The notes beneath the pieces are model-generated. The model saw only the letters and a program-made list of their open reading frames with translations, did not search any database and was not told the origin of the DNA. The position numbers were made by a program, and so were the translations under genes. From an uncultured Lachnospiraceae bacterium (GTDB lineage: Bacteria; Bacillota; Clostridia; Lachnospirales; Lachnospiraceae), in the NCBI GenBank assembly GCA_910588655.1, contig CAJUPJ010000007.1, positions 1 through 64,000 of the forward strand: a DNA stretch of 64,000 nucleotides, read 5' to 3'. How positions within the stretch are numbered: the stretch's first letter is position 1; each line of letters opens with the position of its first letter. This document shows positions 52,456 to 61,750 of this stretch, piece by piece.

Positions 52456-53421
52456 ATGGTACGTATGCGCAGGTTAAGGGCTAATAGCAGTTTAAGAGAC
52501 CTTGTAAGGGAAACTGTAGTTACAACAGATGATTTTGTTTATCCTGTATTTATTAAAGAGGGTACAAATATTAAAGAACCAGTTGAATCAATGCCTGGGA
52601 TTTACCAGTATTCACATGACAGGTTTGATGAAGAACTGGAAAGGGTAATTAGCGCAGGTATAAAGGCAATTCTTGTATTTGGCATACCAAAGCATAAAAA
52701 TGAACTTGGAAGTGAGGCGTATAATGACAATGGCGTTACACAGAATATAATAAGGGAGATTAAAAAGAAAGCACCAGATATTGTTGTTATAGCTGATGTA
52801 TGCCTTTGTGAATATACTTCTCATGGGCATTGTGGAATTATATGTGGCAGTGAAATATTAAATGATGAAACACTTGAGCCGCTTGCAAAGATGTCTGTAA
52901 GCCTTGCAAAAGCAGGGGCGGATATTGTTGCACCTTCAGATATGATGGACGGGCATGTTGCATACATAAGGAAAGCACTTGATATTACAGGTTTTAAGAA
53001 TATTCCAATAATGGCTTATAGTGCTAAGTTTGCATCTGGGTATTATTCACCATTCAGGGATGCCGCACAGTCTGCTCCTTCATTTGGCGACAGGAAAACA
53101 TACCAGATGGACCCGGCTAATGGGCGTGAGGCTATAAGGGAATGTGAAAATGATATTGAAGAGGGGGCAGATATTATAATGATAAAGCCTGCCCTTGCTT
53201 ACCTTGATGTTATTAAGGAAGTTTCAAGCTGTACAAATTACCCTGTAGCTGCTTATAACGTAAGCGGGGAGTATTCAATGGTAAAAGCGGCGGCTTTAAA
53301 CGGCTGGATTGATGAAAAAAGGATTGTAATGGAGAACCTGGTTTCAATTAAAAGGGCAGGTGCAGGCATTATAATAACTTACCATGCATTAGATGCAGCA
53401 AAATGGCTTAAGGAGGCATAA
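52456..53421 (+). CDS. hemB: Delta-aminolevulinic acid dehydratase (porphobilinogen synthase)
   Basis: A 321-residue enzyme that condenses two aminolevulinates to porphobilinogen. Zinc ligands Cys116, Cys118 and Cys126 lie in DVCLCEYTSHGHCG, so this is the zinc-dependent class. Catalytic lysines are in AYSAKFASGYY near 194 and MIKPALAYLD near 247. Length and motifs are normal. A CGGAG site precedes the ATG, and hemL begins 2 bases after its stop. It is separated from the upstream half of the pathway by the inserted cassette. Confidence 0.95.
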   Translation: MVRMRRLRANSSLRDLVRETVVTTDDFVYPVFIKEGTNIKEPVESMPGIYQYSHDRFDEELERVISAGIKAILVFGIPKHKNELGSEAYNDNGVTQNIIREIKKKAPDIVVIADVCLCEYTSHGHCGIICGSEILNDETLEPLAKMSVSLAKAGADIVAPSDMMDGHVAYIRKALDITGFKNIPIMAYSAKFASGYYSPFRDAAQSAPSFGDRKTYQMDPANGREAIRECENDIEEGADIIMIKPALAYLDVIKEVSSCTNYPVAAYNVSGEYSMVKAAALNGWIDEKRIVMENLVSIKRAGAGIIITYHALDAAKWLKEA

Positions 53422-53423
53422 AG

Positions 53424-54713
53424 ATGGCTGGCAGTAAATCAGAAGCTTTATTTAAGAAATCAAAAGAGATAATGCCAGGTGGTGTAAACAGCCCTGTGCG
53501 TGCTTTCCAGGCAGTAAACCAGACCCCTGTTTTTATAGAAAGGGCAAAGGGGTCAAAGATATATGATGTTGATGGCAATGTATATATAGACTATGTGTGT
53601 TCATGGGGGCCAGGAATACTTGGACATGCAGACAGCCGTATAACCAGCGCTGTAAAGAAAACATGTGATAACGGGCTGACATTTGGCGCACCTACAGAAA
53701 AGGAATATGTGCTGGCATCGCTTATACAGGAACTAGTGCCATCTATGGAGATGCTACGCCTTGTAAATTCCGGCACAGAGGCGGTTATGAGTGCAATAAG
53801 GGCGGCAAGGGGGGTTACAGGAAGGGATAAGATTATAAAATTCAGGGGATGTTACCACGGACATTCTGACGGGCTTCTTGTAAAAGCTGGTTCTGGCGCA
53901 TTAACACAGTCTGTTCCTGACAGCCTGGGAGTGCCAGCAGGGTATACAGAAAGTACATTAGTTGCAGAATATAATGATATTTCTTTTTTAAAAAGTCTTT
54001 TTGAAAAGTATGGCAATGAAATAGCAGCAGTAATTGTTGAACCTGTTGCTGCCAATATGGGTGTTGTGCCCCCTGCTACAGGGTTTCTGGAAGGGCTGCG
54101 GGAAATAACAGAACAGTATAAAGCACTTCTGGTATTTGATGAGGTAATAACAGGTTTCCGTCTTGCAAAGGGAGGTGCGCAGGAATGCTTTGGCATAGTG
54201 CCAGATATTACAGTGCTTGGCAAAATCGCTGGCGGTGGCATGCCACTTGCAGTATATGGCGGACGCAGGGATATTATGGAGATGGTTGCGCCGCTTGGCG
54301 GCGTATACCAGGCTGGCACATTGTCAGGAAACCCGGTTGCAGTAACAGCGGGCATAGAAACTTTAAGGATTTTAAAGGAAGATACAGGCATTTATGATAA
54401 AATAGAAGAAAATACTACAAAAATACGGCTGGCGGCACAAGAGGCATTTGGCAGCAGCGTATGTGTAAACCAGGCTGGTTCACTTATGTCAGTATTTTTT
54501 ACAGAAAAGAAAGTTACAGACTATAAGACAGCAGTAAGCTCTGATACAACAAAATATGCAAAATATTTTGCATATATGCTGGAGAATGGGATATATATTG
54601 CACCGTCGCAGTTTGAGGCAATGTTTATATCAGCAGCACATACAGATGAAGATATAGAACGGACATGTGAAATTATAAAGCAGGCAGCAGGGATATTTAA
54701 GTGCAGTACCTGA
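53424..54713 (+). CDS. hemL: Glutamate-1-semialdehyde 2,1-aminomutase
   Basis: A 429-residue PLP enzyme that converts glutamate-1-semialdehyde to 5-aminolevulinate, acting right after HemA. Landmarks are PGGVNSPVRAFQ at 18-29, LVNSGTEAVMSAIRAARG near 112, and LLVFDEVITGFR near 235. The PLP lysine is in LGKIAGGGMPL near 265. AAGGAGG at the end of hemB serves as its ribosome binding site. Last gene of the tetrapyrrole row, closed by a terminator. Confidence 0.96.
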   Translation: MAGSKSEALFKKSKEIMPGGVNSPVRAFQAVNQTPVFIERAKGSKIYDVDGNVYIDYVCSWGPGILGHADSRITSAVKKTCDNGLTFGAPTEKEYVLASLIQELVPSMEMLRLVNSGTEAVMSAIRAARGVTGRDKIIKFRGCYHGHSDGLLVKAGSGALTQSVPDSLGVPAGYTESTLVAEYNDISFLKSLFEKYGNEIAAVIVEPVAANMGVVPPATGFLEGLREITEQYKALLVFDEVITGFRLAKGGAQECFGIVPDITVLGKIAGGGMPLAVYGGRRDIMEMVAPLGGVYQAGTLSGNPVAVTAGIETLRILKEDTGIYDKIEENTTKIRLAAQEAFGSSVCVNQAGSLMSVFFTEKKVTDYKTAVSSDTTKYAKYFAYMLENGIYIAPSQFEAMFISAAHTDEDIERTCEIIKQAAGIFKCST

Positions 54714-54747
54714 ATTTATAATTATTTATAATTAAATGTATATTTAT

Positions 54748-54791
54748 AAAAAAGTTCCACAGCAGTAATATTTACTATTGTGGAACTTTTT
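54748..54791. terminator. Bidirectional terminator after hemL
   Basis: AAAAAGTTCCACA and its complement TGTGGAACTTTTT form a stem with a loop of about 18 bases. It stands between convergent hemL and the coiled-coil gene. Confidence 0.85.
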
Positions 54792-54854
54792 GCCAGGTAA
54801 CTAAAATTTATGGATAGTATAATATTGGCATGCATGTTAGATATGCAAGAAGTT

Positions 54855-55904
54855 TTATACATTCATATCTACTTTTGCACCTTTCAGGTCTTCCATTATA
54901 AGGTTTAATTCTTCAACAAGTTTTTGTATTTCTTTTTCAGCCCTGGAAGCGGAGGAATTATTACCAGAACTTTCCTGTATAATATCGTGTACTTCTGTTG
55001 TATCAAATGATGTACTATCAGATTTAATAACGGGTGTATCTGGTCTTGTACTTTCAGCAACTGAAGAAGAAAGTTTGGCTTCTTCAATACGTTTTTCAAG
55101 TTCAAGTTTTTCTTTCTTGCGTTCTGCTTCTTTTTTCTCTTCCTCTTCTTTCTCTTCAGCCTCTTTCTCAGCTTTCTCCATAGCTTCTTCCATCTTCTCA
55201 TCAATATTGTCTTTGGCTTCTGCCCAGAGTCCGCCAATAAGTTCTTTATTAGCTGCGTCCATTATTTCATCTGCTTCACGTGTAGCATCTGCTACAGGGT
55301 GTGTTTTAAGGCGTTCAAGTTCAATATCAGTGATTGAACTTGAAATTGCATTAGCTGATGACTCCTTTTGCGAAGCACGCTGCCTGTAGACTTCTTCTTT
55401 GCCGTCAAGCTCCATCATGTTTTTCTGGTATTCAGTAAGTCCTTTTTTATGTATCTCTGCAAGCCGTTCCTTTTCGCTGTCTGTAAGGACTGTATCTGGC
55501 TGGAATTCTTTCCTGAGAAGTTCTAAATCCTTTTGTTCTTCTGAGTCTTCTGTTACACCATATCTTTCCATAAGCTCTGCGCGCTCATCCTGCACACTAA
55601 TTGCGGCTTTTTTATCTTTAAGCGCTTCCTGCTTAAGTTGTTCCTGCTGCTCCTTAAGCCCCTTTATGCTGTTATCTATATCCTGCTCTGATGCAAAGGT
55701 ATCATTAAGGATTTTCATAGCACGTTTATAAGCAAGTTTACGTTTAAGTTCAATAGTATTTTTGTTCTGTGCATTAAAATCACCAGCAAAAATACTTTTT
55801 CCGCCTTTGGTATTTTTAGAGTCATGGCTGTCCTTTTCTGCATGCCTGTTTGTTACAAATAAGCCATCTTTATTATTACTGGCGGCAAAAATTGATATTC
55901 CCAT
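54855..55904 (-). CDS. Coiled-coil protein, unknown
   Basis: A 349-residue soluble, highly charged protein. The short N-terminus, MGISIFAASNNKDGLF, is followed by helical coiled-coil stretches (about 50-110 and 215-275, the latter almost pure Glu/Lys/Ala). A Ser-rich spacer leads to a final short helix. No signal peptide or catalytic motif is seen. The start at 55904 follows AAAGGGG; the in-frame ATG at 55937 precedes that site. Its opening residues resemble those of the gene at 57570 (MSVFSVSGSNNDFYG), hinting at a shared assembly or export route. Confidence 0.65.
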   Translation of the reverse strand: MGISIFAASNNKDGLFVTNRHAEKDSHDSKNTKGGKSIFAGDFNAQNKNTIELKRKLAYKRAMKILNDTFASEQDIDNSIKGLKEQQEQLKQEALKDKKAAISVQDERAELMERYGVTEDSEEQKDLELLRKEFQPDTVLTDSEKERLAEIHKKGLTEYQKNMMELDGKEEVYRQRASQKESSANAISSSITDIELERLKTHPVADATREADEIMDAANKELIGGLWAEAKDNIDEKMEEAMEKAEKEAEEKEEEEKKEAERKKEKLELEKRIEEAKLSSSVAESTRPDTPVIKSDSTSFDTTEVHDIIQESSGNNSSASRAEKEIQKLVEELNLIMEDLKGAKVDMNV

Positions 55905-56040
55905 AATATTGCACCCCTTTCTATAGCTGTCTTTCATTAATGATATAGGTTATATCGGCGGAAATATGTACCAGTATTAATAAATACAGAATATTTGTCT
56001 GTCTGTTGGTTACATATCTGTTTATAATATTAACCTCTGG

Positions 56041-57300
56041 TTATCCCAGATGGTAAGCCTTTGCACCATGTGAAGGAAGTTTTACATTTATTGAAGAAAC
56101 ACCCTTTGCAATTTCTTTACCACTCCACAGTTCCAGCACATCAGCAGTATTTATTTCTGCATCTTCAAGGTTTAATGTAATACTGCTGCCACTGTCCCCT
56201 GTATTAAATATTGCAATATACACACCGCCCTCACAGTCTGTACTTGTCCATAAAATATGCTCTGTGCCATTAATTTCTTTTCTCCAGACCTGGTGTGAGT
56301 TACGGGAATTTTTATGCATTTTTAATATTTCTTTATTAGTGACCAGCCCCATTGTAAAATCATCAAATTTAGTCATTTCACCGCCTATCATAAGTGGTGA
56401 ACGGAAAATTGACCACAATGTAAGCATAGTAACCTGTTCATCTTGTGTAAATTTTGTACAGTCAGATTTGTCATAATCCTGGCGTATAGCGCCTATAGGC
56501 AGCATATCAGCATCTGGCCAGTGGCCTGCGCCAGAGTGCGTGCACCACTTTTCAGCACGTGAAAACATTTCATAGAGTGCATCCCATTTATCCCAGAAGT
56601 CATCTGTAATACGCCACATATTAGAAACCTGTTTATAAAGCTCTGCCTTTTCAAGAAGTGCAGGCCCTGGTGAAAGGCTTAATACCATGTCCCTTCTGCA
56701 GTTTTTAAGTGCATTGCTTAGAAGTATAAGTTCTGTTTCCTCATGTGGAAGTTCCCTTGCGATGTCATCACATTTTATAAAATCAACACCCCATGATGCA
56801 TATAGTTCAAAAATGCTGTCATAATATTCCTTTGCACCTTCTTTTGAAGGGTCAACGCCATACATATCAGTATTCCATTCACAGATGCTTGCCATTTTTG
56901 CAATTTCGCGTGCAGTTTTCTGGCTTCCTTTAATTTTTGAATTAGCATGTACAGCCTGGCGCGGGATGCCACGCATTATATGTATTCCAAATTTAAGCCC
57001 AAGAGAGTGTACATATGCAGCAAGCTCTGTAAAACCTTTGCCCCCGGCAGAAGAAGGGAAACGGTTCTCTGCTGGTATAAGCCTTGAATATTCATCCATG
57101 CAAAGTGGTGTGAAATTATTATATTCATGGTTTCTGGCAGAAGGTTCATACCACTGGATATCAACAACAATATAGTCCCATCCATATTCTTTAAGGTGCT
57201 TTGCCATAAAATCTGCATTTTTCCTGACAGTTTCTTCATTAACAGCAGCACCATAGCAGTCCCAGCTGTTCCAGCCAAGCGGTGCTTTTGATTTATCCAT
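56041..57300 (-). CDS. Alpha-galactosidase-like glycoside hydrolase, GH27 family
   Basis: A 419-residue enzyme without a signal peptide, so intracellular. Clan GH-D motifs are LGWNSWDCYG at 8-17, YIVVDIQWYEP near 43, and the nucleophile Asp178 in VDFIKCDDI. An acid/base candidate is in WRITDDFWD near 235, with HWPDADMLPIG further on. A small C-terminal beta domain (about 330-419) closes the protein. Predicted to release terminal alpha-galactose (or a related sugar) from imported oligosaccharides. GGAGGAGA precedes the start at 57300. No transporter is adjacent; the MsmX-like ATPase at 1189 could serve uptake. Confidence 0.88.
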   Translation of the reverse strand: MDKSKAPLGWNSWDCYGAAVNEETVRKNADFMAKHLKEYGWDYIVVDIQWYEPSARNHEYNNFTPLCMDEYSRLIPAENRFPSSAGGKGFTELAAYVHSLGLKFGIHIMRGIPRQAVHANSKIKGSQKTAREIAKMASICEWNTDMYGVDPSKEGAKEYYDSIFELYASWGVDFIKCDDIARELPHEETELILLSNALKNCRRDMVLSLSPGPALLEKAELYKQVSNMWRITDDFWDKWDALYEMFSRAEKWCTHSGAGHWPDADMLPIGAIRQDYDKSDCTKFTQDEQVTMLTLWSIFRSPLMIGGEMTKFDDFTMGLVTNKEILKMHKNSRNSHQVWRKEINGTEHILWTSTDCEGGVYIAIFNTGDSGSSITLNLEDAEINTADVLELWSGKEIAKGVSSINVKLPSHGAKAYHLG

Positions 57301-57569
57301 AATCTCCTCCAATCCTGCACTTTAGAAGTGCATAACTTTAATATAATTTTGCCATCTGTGTGGTTGCAATTTTTAATGGTGAAACTATTATAACATCACT
57401 GGTATAGTTTTACAATTTGTAACAGAAATTTGGAAAAAGCAGTTAATTATTTTAAATATATTTCGATATAATATATAGGAAAGTGGACTGGAAAGAGTAT
57501 TTCCAGTGTTACATGGCAAGTACACAGTGGTTTATGTAATTAGAATTTTAATGTAAAGGAGTGAGGATT

Positions 57570-58373
57570 ATGTCAGTTTTTTCAGTATCTGGCTCAAATA
57601 ATGATTTTTATGGCATGTTTTTTAATACATCAGGTTCAAACAACAAGAATAATTCAGCAGGTCTTTTTGGAGGCGGCAACAGCGCTTTAGGTGATATGTC
57701 ACTTATAAAGAGCGGTGCTTATAAAAAGCTTCTGAATTCATATTATGCAACAGTAAAGGAAAGTGAAGCTGAAGAAGGCAAAGGTACTACTACCGCAAAG
57801 GCAAGTGCAGCAAAAGATTCTGCTGGAAGCCTCCAGACTGTTTCATCTGATGCCACAGAACTTCTGGATGCGCTTAAAGAACTTGGGAACAGGTCATTAT
57901 ATAAGAATAAGACAGATGAGAGCGGCAACAAAATCCTTGGTGAAAAAGGAGAGGCTGTTTATGATACAGAAAAGATAAACAGTGCTGTTAAGAAATTTGT
58001 TGAGTCTTATAATTCATTTGTTGAGTCATCAGGCAAGTTAAATTCTACAAGTATATTAGGCAAGACTCTTGATATTGTAAGGGGTACAAAGAAGAATTCA
58101 GGGCTTCTTGCTGATATAGGCATTACAATAGGTGATGATAACAAGTTAAAACTTGATGAAACAAAGCTTGGCAAGGCTAATGTAACTACAATTAATTCAT
58201 TATTTGCTGGAAGCGGCTCATATGGTTCATCAGTTTCAGCAAGGGCTTCAGCAAGCGCACGCCTGGCAAACAGTGCAGCATACACAAATACACGTGGTAC
58301 ATCATATACATATGATGGTTCTTATTCCCTGCTTGGTTCAACAGGTTCTAAGTCTATTAGCGGGTATATGTAA
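57570..58373 (+). CDS. FliD C-terminus-like protein outside a flagellar locus
   Basis: A 267-residue protein. The N-terminal third is Ser/Asn/Gly-rich (GSNNDFYGMFF, GLFGGGNS). The middle to C-terminal part (about 115-215) has the pattern of the flagellar cap protein FliD's C-terminus: VKKFVESYNSFVESSGKLN, then GLLADIGITIGDDNKLKLDETKL. The last 50 residues are Ser/Tyr/Thr-rich. There is no signal peptide. FliD is normally 450-700 residues with further domains, and no flagellar gene is in the window. The start at 57570 follows AAAGGAG; a GTG at 57561 is discounted. Confidence 0.65.
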   Translation: MSVFSVSGSNNDFYGMFFNTSGSNNKNNSAGLFGGGNSALGDMSLIKSGAYKKLLNSYYATVKESEAEEGKGTTTAKASAAKDSAGSLQTVSSDATELLDALKELGNRSLYKNKTDESGNKILGEKGEAVYDTEKINSAVKKFVESYNSFVESSGKLNSTSILGKTLDIVRGTKKNSGLLADIGITIGDDNKLKLDETKLGKANVTTINSLFAGSGSYGSSVSARASASARLANSAAYTNTRGTSYTYDGSYSLLGSTGSKSISGYM

Positions 58374-58404
58374 AACCATTTTTACAGGAATTTTATCCTC
58401 CTGC

Positions 58405-58440
58405 TTATATATTGGTAATATAAGCAGGAGTTTTTAGGTT
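58405..58440. terminator. Hairpin between convergent genes
   Basis: CTCCTGCTTATAT and ATATAAGCAGGAG form a 13-bp stem with a short loop, followed by TTTTTAGG. A likely terminator for the FliD-like gene, and possibly for the permease gene on the other strand. Confidence 0.7.
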
Positions 58441-60948
58441 TTACTGGTTTTGCCTTAAACGTGTGGATAAACCTGTTTTTTGTATTTTATGGTATATGGT
58501 GACAGGTATTATTATGCATATAATTAAAATTATTGCAAAGAATACTATATTTCTTCCCCAGGGGATAGAATAAGAGACCCCGGCATAAAGGTTTATCCCG
58601 TTAAATACAGCATAGCTTAATGGAATGCCTGCTGCCAGTGAAGCAATTATAGAGATAACAGCATAACTTATTCCTTCAGTCCCAAGCATTTTTTTAGCCT
58701 GTTTTGAAGTCATGCCAATACTTTCAAGAGTTGCGAGTTCCTGGGAACGGCTATGTACATTAGATGCCATCATATCCAGGTAGTTAAGTATTGCGAGTAT
58801 TGCCATAATAATGCTTATACTGTTGCCAAGCACTTTAGCTTTATTTTCAGTGGATTTCATTTCATTATAATTACGCAGCCTGGATTCAGAGCTTATTCCA
58901 CTTATCCCATCAAAAACGGATATTGCTTCTTCTTCTGTTACTTCATTATAGGGTTCTTTATACTCTGCCAGTACAGCTTCAATATATGTTTCACCTAAAA
59001 GCTTTTCTGCAAATTTTTCACTAACAATTATTTCTGGTGCAATTCCGCCTGCAAAGGATGCAGGGTTAGACTGTAGGCTGGCAACGGCGGCTATTTTAAC
59101 AGAATATTCTTTTTCAGGTTTTAAGCCGCCAGGCAGCCTGAAATACATTGTTTTTCCTGTCATTCCGCTGTCACCCTCTGTAAATGTGCGGACTGTTACA
59201 GCAGTCCTGCCAGCTTCAAAGTCATTTTTATCCAGTATATTTCCAATATTTTTATTCAGGTATTCAAATCCTGCTTCGTCAATGCCAATAAAGCGTGATG
59301 TAAAAAGACCATTTTCAGGGTTTTTCTTGTATTTTTCCATATCACTCTTATAATCAGCGTCAGGAAAATATCTTGTAGAATACAGTTCTTTAAAATACCT
59401 GCCAAATGTTTCTTCCTGGTATGGGACAACTGCTTCTGTAGAGCTTACTGTCCTTACAGACTTTATTCCTGGCAGTTTTTTTAGCTGCTCTGTTTTTTCT
59501 TTTGTAAATAATGGTTTTTCTTCTTCAAGTGTTGTTTCATTCTGGAAACGTATATCATAGTCTAAAACTTCATTTAAAATATATTTTGCATCATTTGCCC
59601 TTATATATATTGAAGTGCATAGATAGACAGATATTGCAGTTACAAATGAAAGGAAAATTACAAATGCCTGTTTTTTATTGCGGAATATATTTTGTACCGC
59701 CATTGCAAAAATGCCAGCTCTTTCACGTTTACTTTTTCCAGGTCTGGCAGAAATACCAGTATAATTTAATGCTTCAACGGGGGAGCAGTCCGCGGCAATC
59801 TTTGCAGGTTTATAGCTGCTGTATTTATTAACTATCATTGCAAAAATGCCAGCTATAAGAAAAGCCCATATATTTAAAGGTACAGTATTATTTGCGTTAT
59901 ATGAATAATCAATAATGCTTATTATTTTAGGGATAATAATTTTAGAAAGCATAATTGCAACAGCCAGCCCGGCAGGTATTCCAGCCAGTGAATTCCATGC
60001 AGCCTGCCTGTTAATTAATTTTTTTAACTGTACTGATGTCATTCCTATAGTTTTAAGCTGTCCATAATACCTTATATCTTTAGTTACAGAAATATATAAA
60101 GTATTATAAATAAAAAGACAGCTGCTTGCAAAAACCATAAACAGTATTCCAGCCAGCCCGGCTGTTATCTTAATAAAATAGGAAATTATGCTTGTATCAG
60201 CTTCGATAATCTGCCTGTTATTAAGGTTTAGTGTATTCTGTAATGACAATATATCCTTTTCAGTATATAATGGCTGTTTTAACTTGATTTTTAATGAGCC
60301 CTGGGTAAAATCTGTTGGTTTTACATTTGATTTTTTATAAAATTCTTCTGAAATATAGCCCTTGTTTTTGCCTGTATAATCAGTATACCAGCCACAAAGT
60401 ATAAATTCTTTTTCAAAGATTTTTTCATCTGTGCCTTCCTCTAAAGTATAATAAGATAATTTAAGCCCCATGCCTTTAATTGGTTTTTTGATACCCATGT
60501 TTCCAAGGGTTCTGGAAGAGAGCAGGATTTCATTTTCTTTTGTGGGATAAGTGCCTGTAAATGTTTCAAGCGCAGGCAGTACCATTTTGTCAAAGCATGT
60601 ATTATCTGCAAAGTAAAGCCTTGTTTTATCAAGCATTTTCTGCTGGTATTTTTCAAGGACTGCACATTTTACAAGAAGCCCGGCGTATTTTATCTCTTCC
60701 AGTGTACGCGCTTTTTTAATCTGGGCATCTTCTGGCTCGGTCAGTGCAATATCATAGTCAATGCCAGATGTGTAAAGCTGGCGCTGCATTGTGGTTTTCC
60801 AGTAGCTTGTGCCAACAGAAATTATTGAGGCAATTAAAAATGTACTTAGGAAAATTGCAAAAATTATAAGTATGTTTCTTTTTTTATTTGCTTTATAAGT
60901 GGTTAAAGCTATTTCATTTATAACTGGTTTATTATTTACTTTAATCAT
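58441..60948 (-). CDS. FtsX/MacB-type ABC transporter permease
   Basis: An 835-residue permease. An N-terminal helix (about 20-42) is followed by a large external domain. Three FtsX-type helices (about 255-375) hold the family phrase KDIRYYGQLKTIGMTSVQLKKLI. A second unit repeats the pattern: helix near 428, external domain, then helices at about 720-825 with SRSQELATLESIGMTSKQAKKML. It pairs with the ATPase encoded just upstream and probably exports or detoxifies a peptide. The start at 60948 follows GGAGGTGG and overlaps the ATPase end by 8 bases; the longer form to 61023 would read through the ATPase gene. Confidence 0.88.
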   Translation of the reverse strand: MIKVNNKPVINEIALTTYKANKKRNILIIFAIFLSTFLIASIISVGTSYWKTTMQRQLYTSGIDYDIALTEPEDAQIKKARTLEEIKYAGLLVKCAVLEKYQQKMLDKTRLYFADNTCFDKMVLPALETFTGTYPTKENEILLSSRTLGNMGIKKPIKGMGLKLSYYTLEEGTDEKIFEKEFILCGWYTDYTGKNKGYISEEFYKKSNVKPTDFTQGSLKIKLKQPLYTEKDILSLQNTLNLNNRQIIEADTSIISYFIKITAGLAGILFMVFASSCLFIYNTLYISVTKDIRYYGQLKTIGMTSVQLKKLINRQAAWNSLAGIPAGLAVAIMLSKIIIPKIISIIDYSYNANNTVPLNIWAFLIAGIFAMIVNKYSSYKPAKIAADCSPVEALNYTGISARPGKSKRERAGIFAMAVQNIFRNKKQAFVIFLSFVTAISVYLCTSIYIRANDAKYILNEVLDYDIRFQNETTLEEEKPLFTKEKTEQLKKLPGIKSVRTVSSTEAVVPYQEETFGRYFKELYSTRYFPDADYKSDMEKYKKNPENGLFTSRFIGIDEAGFEYLNKNIGNILDKNDFEAGRTAVTVRTFTEGDSGMTGKTMYFRLPGGLKPEKEYSVKIAAVASLQSNPASFAGGIAPEIIVSEKFAEKLLGETYIEAVLAEYKEPYNEVTEEEAISVFDGISGISSESRLRNYNEMKSTENKAKVLGNSISIIMAILAILNYLDMMASNVHSRSQELATLESIGMTSKQAKKMLGTEGISYAVISIIASLAAGIPLSYAVFNGINLYAGVSYSIPWGRNIVFFAIILIICIIIPVTIYHKIQKTGLSTRLRQNQ

Positions 60949-61630
60949 TAGTACAGCCACCTCCACAAATCCTGCCATCTTCAAGGCGTATAATCCTGCC
61001 TGCCATCTGGGCAATTTCTTCATTATGTGTAATCATGGCTATTGTCTGGCCAAACTGCGCCGCACAGGTTTTTATAAGACCAAGTACATCTAAGCTTGTG
61101 CGGCTGTCAAGGTTGCCAGTTGGCTCATCAGCAAGTATAATAGATGGTTTTGCTGCAAGTGCCCTTGCCAGTGCAACACGCTGCTGCTGGCCTCCAGATA
61201 ACTGGCAAGGCATAAAATATTTTTTATCTGGTAAGCCAAGGGCAGTAATAATTTTATCTATAAAAACTTTATCTGGTTTTATGCCGTCCAGCCTTACAGG
61301 CAGTACAATATTTTCATATACATTCATAAGCGGCAGCAGGTTGTAATTCTGGAATACAAATCCAATCTTACGCCTGCGGAATATGGCAAGTTCATCTTTA
61401 TCCAAGTTTGAAATGTCTTTGCCGTCAACGTAAATACTGCCTGATGTTGGTGTGTCAAGCCCTCCAAGCATATGCAGCAGCGTTGTCTTGCCACTTCCAG
61501 AAGTTCCTGTAATAGACAGGAATTCCCCTTTTTTAATAGAAAGGTCTATTCCATCCAGTGCTTTTACGGTTATTCCGTTGTTTCCTGTCTTATAGTATTT
61601 TTTTAAATTCCTGGTTTCCAGTATATCCAT
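60941..61630 (-). CDS. ABC transporter ATPase, LolD/MacB type
   Basis: A 229-residue ATPase. Walker A is GTSGSGKTT near 41, the Q-loop is in GFVFQNYNLLP, the signature is LSGGQQQR near 143 and Walker B ends in LADEPTG. This subfamily drives FtsX-type permeases in peptide-antibiotic sensing and resistance or lipoprotein release. The ribosome binding site is AAGGAGG. A 120-base gap separates it from the kinase gene and holds direct repeats that look like a regulator-binding site, so it may have its own promoter. Confidence 0.93.
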   Translation of the reverse strand: MDILETRNLKKYYKTGNNGITVKALDGIDLSIKKGEFLSITGTSGSGKTTLLHMLGGLDTPTSGSIYVDGKDISNLDKDELAIFRRRKIGFVFQNYNLLPLMNVYENIVLPVRLDGIKPDKVFIDKIITALGLPDKKYFMPCQLSGGQQQRVALARALAAKPSIILADEPTGNLDSRTSLDVLGLIKTCAAQFGQTIAMITHNEEIAQMAGRIIRLEDGRICGGGCTND

Positions 61631-61695
61631 ATAATACCTCCTTAATATTTTCCAGCCCTGCAGGCGGGATATTTTCAGACAGGAAGAGCATAACA

Positions 61696-61742
61696 GAAAA
61701 ATCTTTCACAAATCTTTCTTAAAAGTGACAGTTTTGACAGAT
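61696..61742 (-). promoter_or_regulatory. Candidate response-regulator-activated promoter
   Basis: On the plus strand AAATCTTTC occurs twice with 11-base period (61699 and 61710), and TGACAG twice with 9-base period (61726 and 61735). Read on the minus strand, these lie just before a -10-like TATGCT (61685-61690) facing the ABC ATPase gene. One-turn-spaced direct repeats upstream of a weak -10 suit binding of an OmpR-family regulator such as that at 62680. Confidence 0.5.
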
Positions 61743-61750
61743 TCAGGGTT

